The notes under the pieces are model-generated. The model was not told the origin of the DNA. It worked only from the letters and a program-made list of their open reading frames with translations, and made no database searches. DNA of 64,000 nucleotides from Zizania palustris (Eukaryota; Streptophyta; Magnoliopsida; Poales; Poaceae): NCBI GenBank assembly GCA_019279435.1, contig JAAALK010000289.1, positions 29,504,603 to 29,568,602 on the forward strand, given 5' to 3'. The position numbers and the translations under genes were made by a program. Below, one piece after another: positions 33,166 to 44,526 of the stretch (its first letter is position 1; every line of letters begins with the position of its first letter).

Positions 33166-36133
33166 TGTGAAACCAAGGGTGGTTTCTATCTGTATGATGA
33201 GTGATTGACAAGGATGAGCGGTTGAGCGATTGGTTGAGTGTTGGGTTGTGTGCATCGAAGGGTTCGATGGAAAATTGAGGATTGGTTGCCGAGGTACTCG
33301 GTGGTGCGTCGCATTCTTGTTTTGGCTTGTCTTGATTGTGCAGGCTGGAGATGCTGACCAACTATCGACGGCAAGTGATCGAGGGTCAAGCAGGGAGCTC
33401 GATGCCGAAGGATCAGGGAGGCTGGGCGAAGTTGGAGAAGATCTCAAGAGTGCACAAAAAGACCGAGCAAGACTTGGACGGATGGATGGAAGCGACGATG
33501 TGATGACTCGGTTTGCGAGAGGGAGGCCAGGGCAAGTATTCAGGCGGCTCGAGGGTATCGAGAGCGGAAGTGCTTGCTGACGCTTGGAGTCATAAAGCGG
33601 TGTCATGAGTCGAAGGGTTGAGAGGCTTTGTCGGTTTTTGCTGAAAACTCACATATCTAGATTTGCTAATTTCAATAATTAGGAGTCCTTTTTGTTTTGA
33701 GTCATTATGTAATAAAAAGTTAACAGTCTAGAGTAAATGTTCTCCTTTAGTATATTTTTCAGGATTTCTTAAATTCTGAAAATATATTACAAGGAATAGG
33801 ATCTTGATGTAAAATAGAGGTTCTAGAGGGTTCTTTTCAGATATTTCCCCCCATGGCTGGCCTATAAATAGAGGTCCATAGCCATGAGCTGGTTCCTCCC
33901 TTTTATGTCTGGACAAGATAGCTACCTTTTTAATTGGCTGCAGCATTACCTTTCCCTGTGCATCAAATTGTCTTTCCTGTTCACAATCCGATAAAAACTA
34001 CAGTGCAGCGATGGATCAATAAGTCATTTTGGCGCATGAATTTGTAGGTCTGGATTCAGTTTTGAGAGCCTTTTTGTGATGATTTCTTTGCAGAACATGA
34101 GTTAGATGTTTATACAACTTTTGTTGTGGATGATTTGAATATTCCATTTTTGAAAGTTGCAACTGCTTTTTGCAATTTATTCTTGATTCTTTTGCTGATC
34201 AAAAGAGACATCTCAGTTCTGGAAAAGAATTATGTCTTAAAGTTTTCAGTTCTGTGTAGCCAGCAACTTGTTTGATAAAATGCTGCTACAACTGTTCATC
34301 ATCTGACATAGTTTGTTTTTCCCTGATTTGAGTGGTTTGGACTAATTCCAAGTTCCTGGTTTAGAATTATTTTTGATCTCTGAATACTTCATGGTTTTGC
34401 TGGATTTCTTTTTCTTTCTTGTGATCCAAGAAGCCTCCTAGGTTGTTCTATTTTTTCTGCATCATTGCTGCTGTCTTGGAGGTTTTGGTTGGAGATTTGA
34501 TTCACAAAAATACAAAAACAAGGGCTGCTGTTAGGATGAAAATTTCTGATCCATAATAGTGTTGTCGTGCACTGTAGCTTGTAAGGTTCTATCAGTTTTT
34601 AGCGCTGGAGTGCTTTGTGTTTTTCTAGTTTTGGTTTCTCTGAGATATCCTAGAATAGCTGATTAGATGCACATGTAATCAAATCCAAGGATGAATGGCT
34701 ACCAGCAAGTAAATACATATTCATCTCATACTCAGTTTTGATTAATTGTTGATTGTTGTGTTTGTTTGTTCAGATCTGTTAATTGTTTATGTGAGTCTAG
34801 AATCTCAGTTATTTTGTCTGAAACAGTATGTTTATTTTCATATTTGTGTCTAGATCTTGCAACCTTAAGTCTGAATGTGTGCAACTAGTTTAATCAATGC
34901 ACATTAACTATTCTGAACTTGTTTGAGAATCTTAATCTCTTAGGTCTGATCTGTTTTCTGTGTGGTATTCCAGTTTTCATCATAGAGCTAAAAGTATCAA
35001 ACTAATTTTTCATATCAAAACTCAGTTTAGAGTTCAGCTTTTGTAATTTGGTTCAAGTTTCTCATCTGAACTCTAGAGTTGTTTTTAGTTATTCCATCAT
35101 CTTAGGTAAATCAGTTCTGTTTTCATTTGAGCTTTATCCTGGATGATATGGTTGTCTAGTTCTCTGAAATACTGAACTGAATTATGTATATTCATTCAAT
35201 TATGTGCTGAAGTGTTCTGAATCTACTGTTCAATGTCAGTACAAATTCTATTGCATTTCTAGCTCTGTTTTCATACACTGATTTGATACTGAAATAGTTT
35301 TGTAGAAATTTGAATTGAAATAACTTGGAAGGCAGTAATCTTTGTTCTGTTTCAAATAAAATTTTCCACTGTTTTTCATCAAAGAGTTTTCAGAAGTAGT
35401 GTGGTTTCAACTGAAAATCATTTGTGATTGTCTGAATTTCCAACAGAAATCTAAACTGAAATCTAGTGAGGAGATAAAAATTGTTTCTCAAACTGAAATT
35501 TGTAGAGTTTGTTTAACTTCAAGTTTTTGTCAGAATTAGTACATGCTTTTATCAGAAGTGAAGTTAAAGTGAAAACTTGAATCTGTAATCAGTTTTGAAT
35601 CAAGTGTTACTATTCATCTTCAGGAAGTTTCAGAAATAGATATTCATCACTGATTGATATTGTATGTATATGAATATTGTGATTGAATACTGAACATATG
35701 CTATTGATCAAAAACTCTGTTTTTGCTGAATTAACTCTGGACTTGTAAAAGAGTTTGGTCTGAATTGGATTCTCATTTTAGAGGTCTAATTTAACAGAAA
35801 TTGTCTCCAACAATTCTGATTTGTTTTTGCTTTGAATGATTTGATCAAGTTATCCTTTCAGTAGTCGAAGTAGTCTTGTCGACAAATCGTTTGTCGAAAT
35901 TTTCACTGTATTTCGGAGTACCAGTTGTCTACAGAACAGTTCGACTAATCAACCTTCGAACTAAGCTGAATTGTGATTTTCAAACAAGTGTTGCTCAAAT
36001 GTTGTAAAGATGTGTTTATATTTGAATCTGAACTTTTGGAGGTGTGTTGGGTGTTTTGAAAAGGCCATCTAATTCATGAAAAAATTGTCGAGGTGCCTAT
36101 TCACCCTCCTCTAGTCGCCATTCCGATCCCACA
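33166..36133 (+). repeat. 3' LTR of element K, about 3 kb
   Basis: It begins TGTGAAACCAAGGG after the purine tract AAGGGGGAGAT (33155-33165) and ends ...CGATCCCACA. TATA box CCTATAAATA is at 33861-33870. The 2.2 kb after it is T-rich, like a long leader or intron, with no coding frame. The right end is placed by likeness to LTR J and could be a few bases off. Frames at 33103-33606 are incidental. Confidence 0.65.
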
Positions 36134-38231
36134 TGCTTATATTCCATTGTATTTTTGGGGACTCGCTTTAGAAACTACACATTTCACGTTAAATAGAGTT
36201 CCATCTAAGTCGGTAGAGAAGATGCCATATGAGATATGGACTGGGAGGCGTCTCAATTTGTCTTTCTAAAGATTTGGGGTTATGAGGCATATGTTTAACA
36301 TTTTACATCTGATAAACTCATTCCTAAGTGTGACAAATGCTTCTTTGTGGGATATCCTAGGGAAACCAAATGATACTATTTCTATAATAGAGAAGAGGGT
36401 AAAGTATTTGTTGCTCAGAATGGTGTATTTCTTGATAAAGAGTTTCTCTTGAAAGGGGTTAGTGGGAGCACTTTGCATCTCAAAGAAGTTCGAGAGTCGT
36501 TGGAAAGTGTTCCAGATCCTACTGAGCCACAACAGGCAATGCAAGGTGTTGTAGAGCCCATTGTTTAGACACCTGCCTCACGATGGTATTATAGGGTACG
36601 TCATGCACCCGAGCGGTTTACGTTTCTAATCACTAGGCAGTGTGACATATTGTTGTTGGACAACGATTATCCCAAGACCTACACAAAATCAGTGATGGGA
36701 CTAGACTCGACGAAATGGCTTGGAGTCATCAAATCCGAGTTAGAGTCCATGTGAGAAAACTAAGTTTGGAACTTGGTTTATCCACCTAATAGTGTAAAAA
36801 CTATTGAGTGTAAATAGATTTTTAAGAAAAATATAGATGTTGATGGAAATTTTCACATCTATATAACACGATTGGTGGCGAAAGGTTACAAACAGATTCA
36901 AGGTGTTAATTATGATGAAACTCGTCATCATGCTTAAGTATATCTAGATCATCCTAATAATTATTGTATTTTATGAGTATGAAACATGGAAAATGGATGT
37001 CAAGACTGCTTTCCTAAATGGAAACCTAAGTGAGGATGTGTACATGACATAGCCTGAAGGTATTGATGATCTAAAAAATGTTGGGAATGTTATAAGTTGC
37101 AAAGGTCCATTTATGGGCGGAAACAAGCTTCTCAGAGTAGGAATATTTGTTTTTATGTGGTAGTCAAAGGGTTTGGCTTCATCAAGAATGAAGAAGAACG
37201 CTGTGTTTACAAAAAGGCTAGTGGGAGCTCACTTGTGTTTCTAGTCTTATATGTGGATGATATATTGTTTATCGGAAATGACATTCCTATGTTGGATGCT
37301 ATCAAGACTTCATTGAGAAAAAGTTTCTCGATGAAAGATCTTGGAGAGACAACATACATTTGGGCATAAATATCTATAGATATAAATCAATGTGGCTAGT
37401 TGGATTGAGCCAGAGTATGTACATTGACAAGGTTTTGAAATGATTGAAAATGCAGAATTTCAAGAAAGGCGTTTTGCCAATGTCACATGGTATCTGTCTC
37501 AGTAAGATTTAGTGTGCCTTGACACCTGATGAGCTGGAGAAGATGAGGGTGATCTCGTATACCTCCGTGATCGGGTCTATCATGTATGACATACTATCTA
37601 CTTGCCCAGATGTTTCCTATGCTCTAAGTGTTACGAGAAGATATCAGTCAAACCTAGGTGAAAGTCACTAGGCTGTGGTAAAGAGTATCCTTAAATACTT
37701 GAGAAAAAACTGAGGATATGTTCCTGGTTTATGGTGGTGAGGAGGAGCTTGTTGTAAGTGGTTACACCGATGATAGCTTCCAAACCGACAAGGATGATTC
37801 ACGATCATAATATGGATTTGTGTTCTGCCTCAATGGAGACGTAGTGAGTTGGAAAGTTCCAAGAAAGAGATAGTTTCTAATTCTACAATAGAAGCTGAGT
37901 ATATTGCGGCTTCGGAAGCTGCGAAGGAGACCGTTTGGATCAAAAAGTTTGTTTCTGAGCTGGTGTTATCCCTAGTGTGTCTAGTCCAGTGGACCTCTAT
38001 TGTCATAATAGTGGTGCCATTGCACAAGCCAAGAAACCTAGATCGCACCAGAAGTGCAAACACAAACTTTGGCGATATCACTTGATCCGTGATATCTTAG
38101 AGAGAGGTGATGTGAAGATTTTCAAGGTGCACATGGATTTGAACATAACAGATCTGTTGACTAAACCTGTATCACAGCCCAAGCATGAGGCGCACTTGAG
38201 CTCCATGAGTACTAAAAACTTGCGTGAGTGA
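36134..38231 (+). pseudogene. copia integrase tail, RT and RNase H of element H1
   Basis: Readable in changing frames: integrase end (NRVPSKSVEKMPYEIW, near 36190-36240), RT start (WKMDVKTAFLNGNLSEDVYM, near 36988-37048), the catalytic box YVDDILFIGND (about 37249-37281), YTDDSFQTDKDDS (about 37762-37800) and the RNase H end (STIEAEYIAASEAAKETVW, about 37882-37940), closing with DLLTKPVSQPKHEAH. RT motifs are kept but at least ten stops or shifts separate them. It would have been the single copia polyprotein. Confidence 0.85.
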
Positions 38232-39156
38232 GTCATGTGTATGTGAAGGACATTATTGTGTCTATGCTTTGGTAATTTAGATAATTGTTATCTTGTTCCT
38301 TGAATAAATGTCATTTACATTGATTAATAAGTTGATGACTTGTTTGTGAAACTTTTTATTTTATAATGATGTTGTTCAAAAGGATCCCTAATCTTATCAT
38401 CATGTAGGATAGTGATGATACATATATTAGCACATCCAATTGATTGATGATCATGTTTCACAGATCATAGACATGGTAATGTCAAATCAGTGATGTGAAC
38501 ATATGTTGGTGAACATGGTATTGGATAGACCCACTTGAGATACTGTTGGGATTGTTATTGTAATGTGCCTTCAATTGTCATCTCAAATGGTGTACCTACA
38601 GAGTACTTAGACCTGAGATTGTCATTGATTCCAGAATTTGTAGTAGCACACTTTGAAGCTTCCTAACACTATTCCATAACTAGGAAGTTATAAGGGTTGT
38701 TCTCAATTGTGTTATGAAACATGTCTTGGGTTGTTAGCGGTCAAGATGGAATTTACCCATCCTAATAATGGGAGAGATGTCTTTAGGCCCCTTGACGTAG
38801 TCGGATTGGAAAAGTGCATGGTCATGCCACTATGACTTAAGAGTTAGTCATGATTTGAATTTGATAGTTGATCGAGTGAAATGGCGAGTTAACCAACAAC
38901 GATTTCATGGATCTCGCCTCAAGCTTGACTAATGTCATGTGGTGAAGGGACTAGTGCATGTGTACATCAAGGTTCAGTGAAAATATGATTTTGTATGCTT
39001 TTGGGGGACAATATGTGCTACCAGGTACCACTATTGATTAGTGACCTAGAAAAGGTTTCCAAGGAGCAACCACTTATGTATGAACCTATTAGGTCACACG
39101 CTTAAGGATATGGATTAATAAACTTGCAAGAATTGTTTCTTGTGTAAGTGGGAGAT
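38232..39156 (+). other. Untranslated 3' region of element H1
   Basis: 925 bases between the pol end and the LTR. AT-rich, no credible frame and no known motif apart from the purine tract AGTGGGAGAT at its right end. Confidence 0.6.
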
Positions 39157-39819
39157 TGAAGGATTTGTGCCCAAGAGAATTCTGAGCGAATCGAAAGTTC
39201 TAGTTTTGATCCGGAAGTTCTGAACCTAAAACAATCTTCAGTTTCCTAGACCAATCAAAAGTTCTTATTGAGAATTGGAAGTTTCAAATTAATTTAAATT
39301 TAGAGACCAAGAGTTAAAATCATAAGTTCAGGTCCCAAACTGGAAGTTTTGATCGAGACAAAACAGATTGAATCTGTTGCACCTTAATTATGATTAAGGG
39401 CCTAAGCCCTGGGACTAAATAAAAGGAGGAGGGATATCATGGGCTACTATTCTCATTTCAAAAACCCTAGTCACCACACATCTCTTCTCTGTTTTGATCT
39501 CAAAGCATTGAGATCAGATTTTCTCTCAAGATCTCACGATCGGTGCTAGCACGTCGGTGTGAGATAAATCTCATCCCTGTACGTGTAGACTCCATTGAGG
39601 CGCTGCTGGAATATCGACGCTCATCGTCTTCTTCAGGTGGAGCTCGCTAGACTTCATTGACTTGATCGACGAACGGGCAAAGCAAGGTGAGGTTAAGCAA
39701 GAGCGCGCTTCCTCAACAACTTCTTCCGTGCACTAGTGTGTCTCGCGTTAGAAGGTAACAATTCATGATCCTTCATGTGCATGGTTCCTGGGTTAAGGGG
39801 TTAAATTTTAAAATTGCCA
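39157..39819 (+). repeat. Probable 3' LTR of element H1
   Basis: It starts TGAAGGATTTGTGCCC right after the purine tract and ends near TTGCCA at 39819, where integrase reading of element E begins. CTAAATAAAAGG (39415-39426) is a TATA-like box. No second copy is in the window, so the ends are inferred. Confidence 0.55.
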
Positions 39820-40583
39820 GCTAGCATAGCCTCTCCATATCCCAACACTAAGTGTCATATTTGTGTTCAATCAAAGCAACCTTTGAAGCCTCACAAAGCG
39901 TATAAGGAGATAAACTTGACACCTCTAGAACTCATACATTCTGATATTTGCGAGATGAATGGTGTGCTAACAAATGGTGAAAAGAGATACTTCATGACAT
40001 TGATTGATGATGCCTTTAGATTTTGTTATGTATATAAAACCGAAGTTTAAAATCAACTAGACAGAAATATCAAACATATAAGGTCAGATCATGGAGGTGA
40101 ATATTTTTCTAAAATATTTGATGAATTCTGCGAGGAACACAATATTATTCATTAGAGCATGCCTCCCTATTCACCTGAATCAAATGGGGGTGCCAAGAGA
40201 AAAGACCACATGCTAACTAACGTGATTAACTTCATATTAGATACTATTAGTTTATCAAAGGCATGGTGGGGAAGGCTCTGTTGAAAGCATGTCACGTCCT
40301 GAATAGAGTTCCTAACAAGAATAAAGAACAAACTCCATATGAGATATGGATTGGGAGAAAACCAATACCTTCTTACTTGCACACTTGGAGTGTTTGGTGA
40401 AAGTCAATGTTGTAATCACGAAGGAACGCAAGTTGGGACCTAAGACATTAGATTGTATCTTTATAAGATATGCTTAGAGGAGCATGGTGTATATATTTTT
40501 AGTAGTAAAATCTAAGGTTCCTAATATACATGTTGATACTATTTTAGAATCTTGCGATGCAATATTTTTTGAGAATATGTTTC
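39820..40583 (+). pseudogene. copia integrase of element E
   Basis: The zinc part ends in CHICVQSKQP (39854-39883). The core has Asp in LIHSDICEMNG, Asp in IRSDHGGEYFS, and the NGGAKRKD site where the catalytic Glu of the usual NGVAERKN is Lys. FFENMF at the right edge is cut by a solo LTR. Many stops. Confidence 0.82.
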
Positions 40584-41229
40584 TGTTGGTGTATTTTTTG
40601 GGCACACACGTGGCTTGGGAGATCTGCTTAACTCTAGTACAGGTCCTATAATCTTAGAAAAAAAGAAGGTTCTAAGCGTGCCAATCAGTTTGACCTTACA
40701 ACTGATAAGGAATCATAAAAGATCAACGTTAGTAGCAATGCTGGTCGACTGTCAAGACGATGACTGCGGCAAGAATAAAGCAAGCAGGAATAAACATGCC
40801 TATCGACCGTGGGGCCAATGACCACGCCCACGCTATCGGGCTGAACACTCTATCGGCCGATAGACTAGCATCCTTGTACAACAAGGCCGATGAATGCCTC
40901 CAAGTGCCAAACCCCGCCAGGATTAACCTTGGGAGTCCAAGGGTGGTGATACACCGAAAGTAGTAGTTTGTACAGGTTAATTGTGTGTAAACCTAGCTAA
41001 TTAGATACATATTTATAGTCCGAAGACATACTGTCCAAGTATTCTATCTTGTAACCGATTCTAGATCGTCCTTATCTTTTCTCTCCTTCATCGGCTCTTG
41101 CATGTCCGGTCATATTGTAACAATATGGATGAGCTTCTTTGACCACCTTTGACTGGACACCTTTTTGACTTTTGCTGACCGTGCGACATTCTTGGTGGGC
41201 TTCGTATCTACTAAATCTTGGCGTCAACA
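40584..41229 (+). repeat. Solo LTR of an unrecognised family in element E
   Basis: 646 bases starting TGTTGGTGTATT and ending GGCGTCAACA, flanked by GTTTC (40579-40583) and ATTTC (41230-41234), a 5-bp duplication with one G/A change. The copia frame FFENMF resumes as MKDIHN on the right. No internal domains. ATTTATAG at 41010-41017 could be the TATA region. It is probably a remnant of LTR-LTR recombination. The orientation is given by the TATA-like site only. Confidence 0.75.
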
Positions 41230-42016
41230 ATTTCCTATGAAAGATATACATAACACTAGTAGATTTTCCATTGAGATAATTCCTGAACCTAATACACCTA
41301 TTAATTCTGAATAGCATAATCAATTTAAGGAAATCCTTGAGGAAGATGACAGTGAAGTTCCTAAAATAAGTAAGAGACAAAGGGTTGCAAAATCCTTTGG
41401 TGTCGATTTTACTGTGTACCTTATGGATGACACTCATACTACCATTACCAAGGCATATACATCTTTGGATACAGATGATTGGAAAAAAGCTATCCATAAT
41501 GAGATGGACTTGATTTCTATCTAATAGTGCATGGGAACATACTAAATGACCGTACGGTTGCAAACTTGTGGGTTGTAAGTGGTTGTTCAAAAAGAAGCTT
41601 AGGCTTGATAGTAGTATCGAGAAGTACAAGGCTTGACTTGTGGCCAAAGGTTACATACAAAAAGAAGGTGAGGACATTTTAGATATTTATTCACGTTTTG
41701 TTAGATTGACTACTATCGAGCATTGCTTTCCTTGTCTATCTCATATGATCTTATCATTCATTAGATGGATGTAAAGACAATTTTCCTCAATTGAGTGTTA
41801 GATGAGGATATCTACATGGATTAGCCTGATGGGTTTGAAGTAAAGGGTGAAGAGAGAAAGGTGTGTCAATTATTAAAGTCTTTGTATGACCTAAAACAAG
41901 AACCTAAGTAGTGGCATGATAAGTTTGACAAAACTCTAACTTCTACGGGCTTTGTCATCAATGAGACTGCTAAATATGTGTACCATTGACATGGTGAGGT
42001 GAAAGAGTTATACTAT
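41230..42016 (+). pseudogene. RT N-terminal half of element E
   Basis: Reads RRxRVAKSFG-like entry (KISKRQRVAKSFG, about 41366-41404), WKKAIHNEMDLI, and then DEDIYMD ... LKSLYDLKQEPK (about 41804-41910) up to VYH*HGEVKELYY, where element F enters after ACTAT. Several stops. Confidence 0.8.
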
Positions 42017-43352
42017 TGTTGACATAAAAATGTGCCTCATACTTGGGTCAGTTCGACGATCCAAAAGTGTGTGGATACTTAGGAACGAGCCTAAGCGTAA
42101 CATAACACTGACGTCGCGTTTTGACTACCCTTAATAGTGGCAAGGGGGTGGAGTCGCCGGGTAATCAGATCACATAGAAAATAATCTAATTAGACGAAAT
42201 GTATAGATAAAATAATCCAATCAGCCGAACGGAGCCTGATTGGTACAGAGTATACCATGCGAATGGTCACCGAAGGGGGGCTTTGGTGTCTGATGCGAAG
42301 GGTGCACCGAAGGTAGCCTTCGGTGTTCGGGTCGATTTGGCTGAAGACAGGCTCCGAACAGATCGGAATGCGAAATCGCTCCGAACAACAGGATTCAGTG
42401 AGAAGCCTTTTGACACGATGAAGTCCAATGTGGAGCACTAGCGTGACGAAGTCCGTTGCGTAGCGTTATGGTGTCACCCCGACGCGAAGCTACTCCGATG
42501 CGAAGAAGCTCCGGCGTGCGAGACTTGCCAGGACCGACAACATCGTGATGAATCCAGCACAGACGGATGAAGCAGGGACTCACCAAAGGGTGTTCTGGCA
42601 GCCTCCAAAACTAGCTTCCTAGCTCCAAAAACCTTAGGCGAAGGGGGCTCTGAACTTGAAACCTATAGCGAAGTTAAGATAAAGTGCTAATTCAACCTGG
42701 AGACCGAATTACTAAGTGTTGCAGTAGATAAACGAAGGTAGCAATCTGTTACGTAGATTAACGGAGGGTTCACAAGCGAGCCAACAAGGTGAGAGCAATC
42801 TGTTACGTAGATTAACGGATGATTCACAGGCGAACCAACAAGGCTTACCACTATTACGGCGTGGCCGATAGAGGGCTTCCAAGCAAACCCACGAAGGTTG
42901 TACAGAAAAGTAAAGGAAGTAAAGTACGGTTCAAAGCTAGGGCTTTGTGATTGATTTGTTGTGGGGGTTGATGAACCGGCCTCACCCCTGTATTTATAGG
43001 GGCTAGTCTTCTTATATCTAACTCTAATCTCATAAGATTCGGCCTAATCAAGTTTAGGGATAAAAACAACAAGAATCTATATCAAATTCTACCTCCAAAG
43101 TTGGCCCGAGGTGGGCCTTCGGTAGGCCCGCCAAAGCCTGCTCCTTGGGCCGAAGCTTCGGCGGGGCAGGCCTCCGAAGGGCCTTCGAGCCGAAGCTAGC
43201 AGGCCACAAAAGGGATTCCGAAGCCTCATGAAGATGGGCCTTTGGCACTATAAGGCTTCGGCGTGTACCAGGACTTGTGTATTTTCGGCCCAAATTACAA
43301 ACACTGATATTTTGACAATTTTGACCATTAATGCCATTTTTTGCGATCAACA
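42017..43352 (-). repeat. 3' LTR of element F
   Basis: 1336 bp. Minus-strand TATA box CTATAAATAC is at 42991-43000. It has two copies of a GATGAAGTCC-type unit near 42417-42465, where the 5' LTR has three, which partly explains the nine-base length difference. Confidence 0.92.
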
Positions 43353-43609
43353 CATGCCCCCTTCCTTTTAGCTAACTAAGTGAACTAAAAACACAATGGG
43401 CTAAAGACGATGCTTTCCATATTGACCTTCCAACACTTTCAAGCACTATGCCACACACTTGGGAAGTATTTTTCAAAAATCTGCTATTTAAAACTCTCCG
43501 AAATCGCTCTCCTTGTAGAGACTCTAACAAATATGCATTACCTGGAGCGATTTCATCCACCTTAAAAGGACCTTCCCAACTAGGCAACCATTTACCAAAT
43601 TTCTGGATC
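43353..43609 (-). pseudogene. Integrase C-terminal end of element F (left piece)
   Basis: Minus-strand reading PSWEGPFKVDEIAPGNAYLLES (about 43587-43520) matches the integrase end of A. It is cut at 43609 by the target site of G (TTAGT, 43610-43614) and continues at 51331. Confidence 0.85.
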
Positions 43610-43614
43610 TTAGT

Positions 43615-44526
43615 TGATGGGGGACTGGTCCCGATCTTCCGCTAGGTAAAGGATAAACTTGGGTTGGTGGAGAATCTCGACGTTGGCGATCCAAGGCTCC
43701 GGTCCGGCGGATCAAAACCTTGCAATCGTTACACCACTGTCTCCGTTGGTTATCAACCACGCAGGACGCGATTGACCTCGCCACGAAGGCTAATTCCTGC
43801 AAACGAACCCAAGAACACAAGCAAGAACAGGAAAGATACAAATCGAATGCCAAATCACAGACAAACGAAGATAAGGTGAGGTTTCACAAACGCCAATGCA
43901 GCAGCCAATCGGTCCGGTGCAAGAGGCGGGATCTAAACACACAAGTGTAGATGCAAACAAAGCAAAACCTAACCCTAGAGGCGGCTGGCGTGAGAATATA
44001 TAGGGCGGCAGCCTGTGGAAGGCGAACAGACACGGGCTGTGGGCTAGAAGACGTACAGACTCAAACTATGGGCCAACATGGCCCAGTTCTGTCATGCAGG
44101 ACTGTTTAAATCACACAGAACGACTCGAGACTCCAAATGAGGTGAAACCAACGGAAAACGATCCGTCTTCTCCTCAGCTTTCCAAAAAGTCCAAGAATGC
44201 GCCAATCGGACTTCGTATGAGGAAGTTATGCCCATTTTGGTGCATGGTGGTTGATGTAGTCCGAACCAGCGATTTCTTGACTTCAAAATCATCCGTGTGA
44301 CTCCGTCTTCAACTCCAACTCTCATATTCCATCTCCCATGTTCCTAAGCAACAAAATATCACTAGTATTCAGTAGCATCTCATCCAAACAAATATTAACA
44401 TAGTTGCTAAGGAAAGAATTAACCTCATGGTTCAAGCGGCGGGCACAGGCGCGTGTGATTGGTCCTTGTAGCTGAATTGTAGGTGGAGGCTCCATGTGTG
44501 TATAATGTGAAGTGATGTCCTCATCA
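43615..44526 (-). repeat. 3' LTR of element G, containing the end of pol
   Basis: 912 bp. Its minus-strand start TGATGAGGACATCAC is also codons DEDIT of pol, so the last 68 codons of the polyprotein (44526-44322) lie in the LTR. Minus-strand TATA box CTATATATTC is at 43994-44003. Confidence 0.94.

Larger units (their letters stand above)
22982..36133 (+). mobile_element. Element K: SIRE-type copia element, 3' part, split by element D
   Basis: Internal non-coding sequence (22982-23701 and 32806-33165) is joined when D is removed. It is followed by a purine tract AAGGGGGAGAT and a long LTR (33166-36133). The flanks of D carry the identical duplication TTCAT (23697-23701, 32801-32805). The final box (CACCCTCCTCTAGTCGCC ... 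CCCACA) resembles the end of LTR J near 62530-62560. The coding part lies in the gap or is missing. The right flank at 36134 enters another copia element (H1). Confidence 0.7.
36134..39819 (+). mobile_element. Element H1: decayed Ty1/copia element, 5' part missing
   Basis: Plus-strand integrase tail, RT and RNase H in copia order (36134-38231), an untranslated 3' stretch (38232-39156), a purine tract AGTGGGAGAT and a probable 3' LTR (39157-39819). The left side is cut by the end of LTR K, so K probably inserted into H1. Many stops and shifts mark an old copy. Confidence 0.78.

Noticed and set aside
33103..33606. Open frames of 140-167 codons near the K LTR start
   Set aside because: They cross the purine tract and LTR start, with no family likeness and low-complexity Ser/Pro content.
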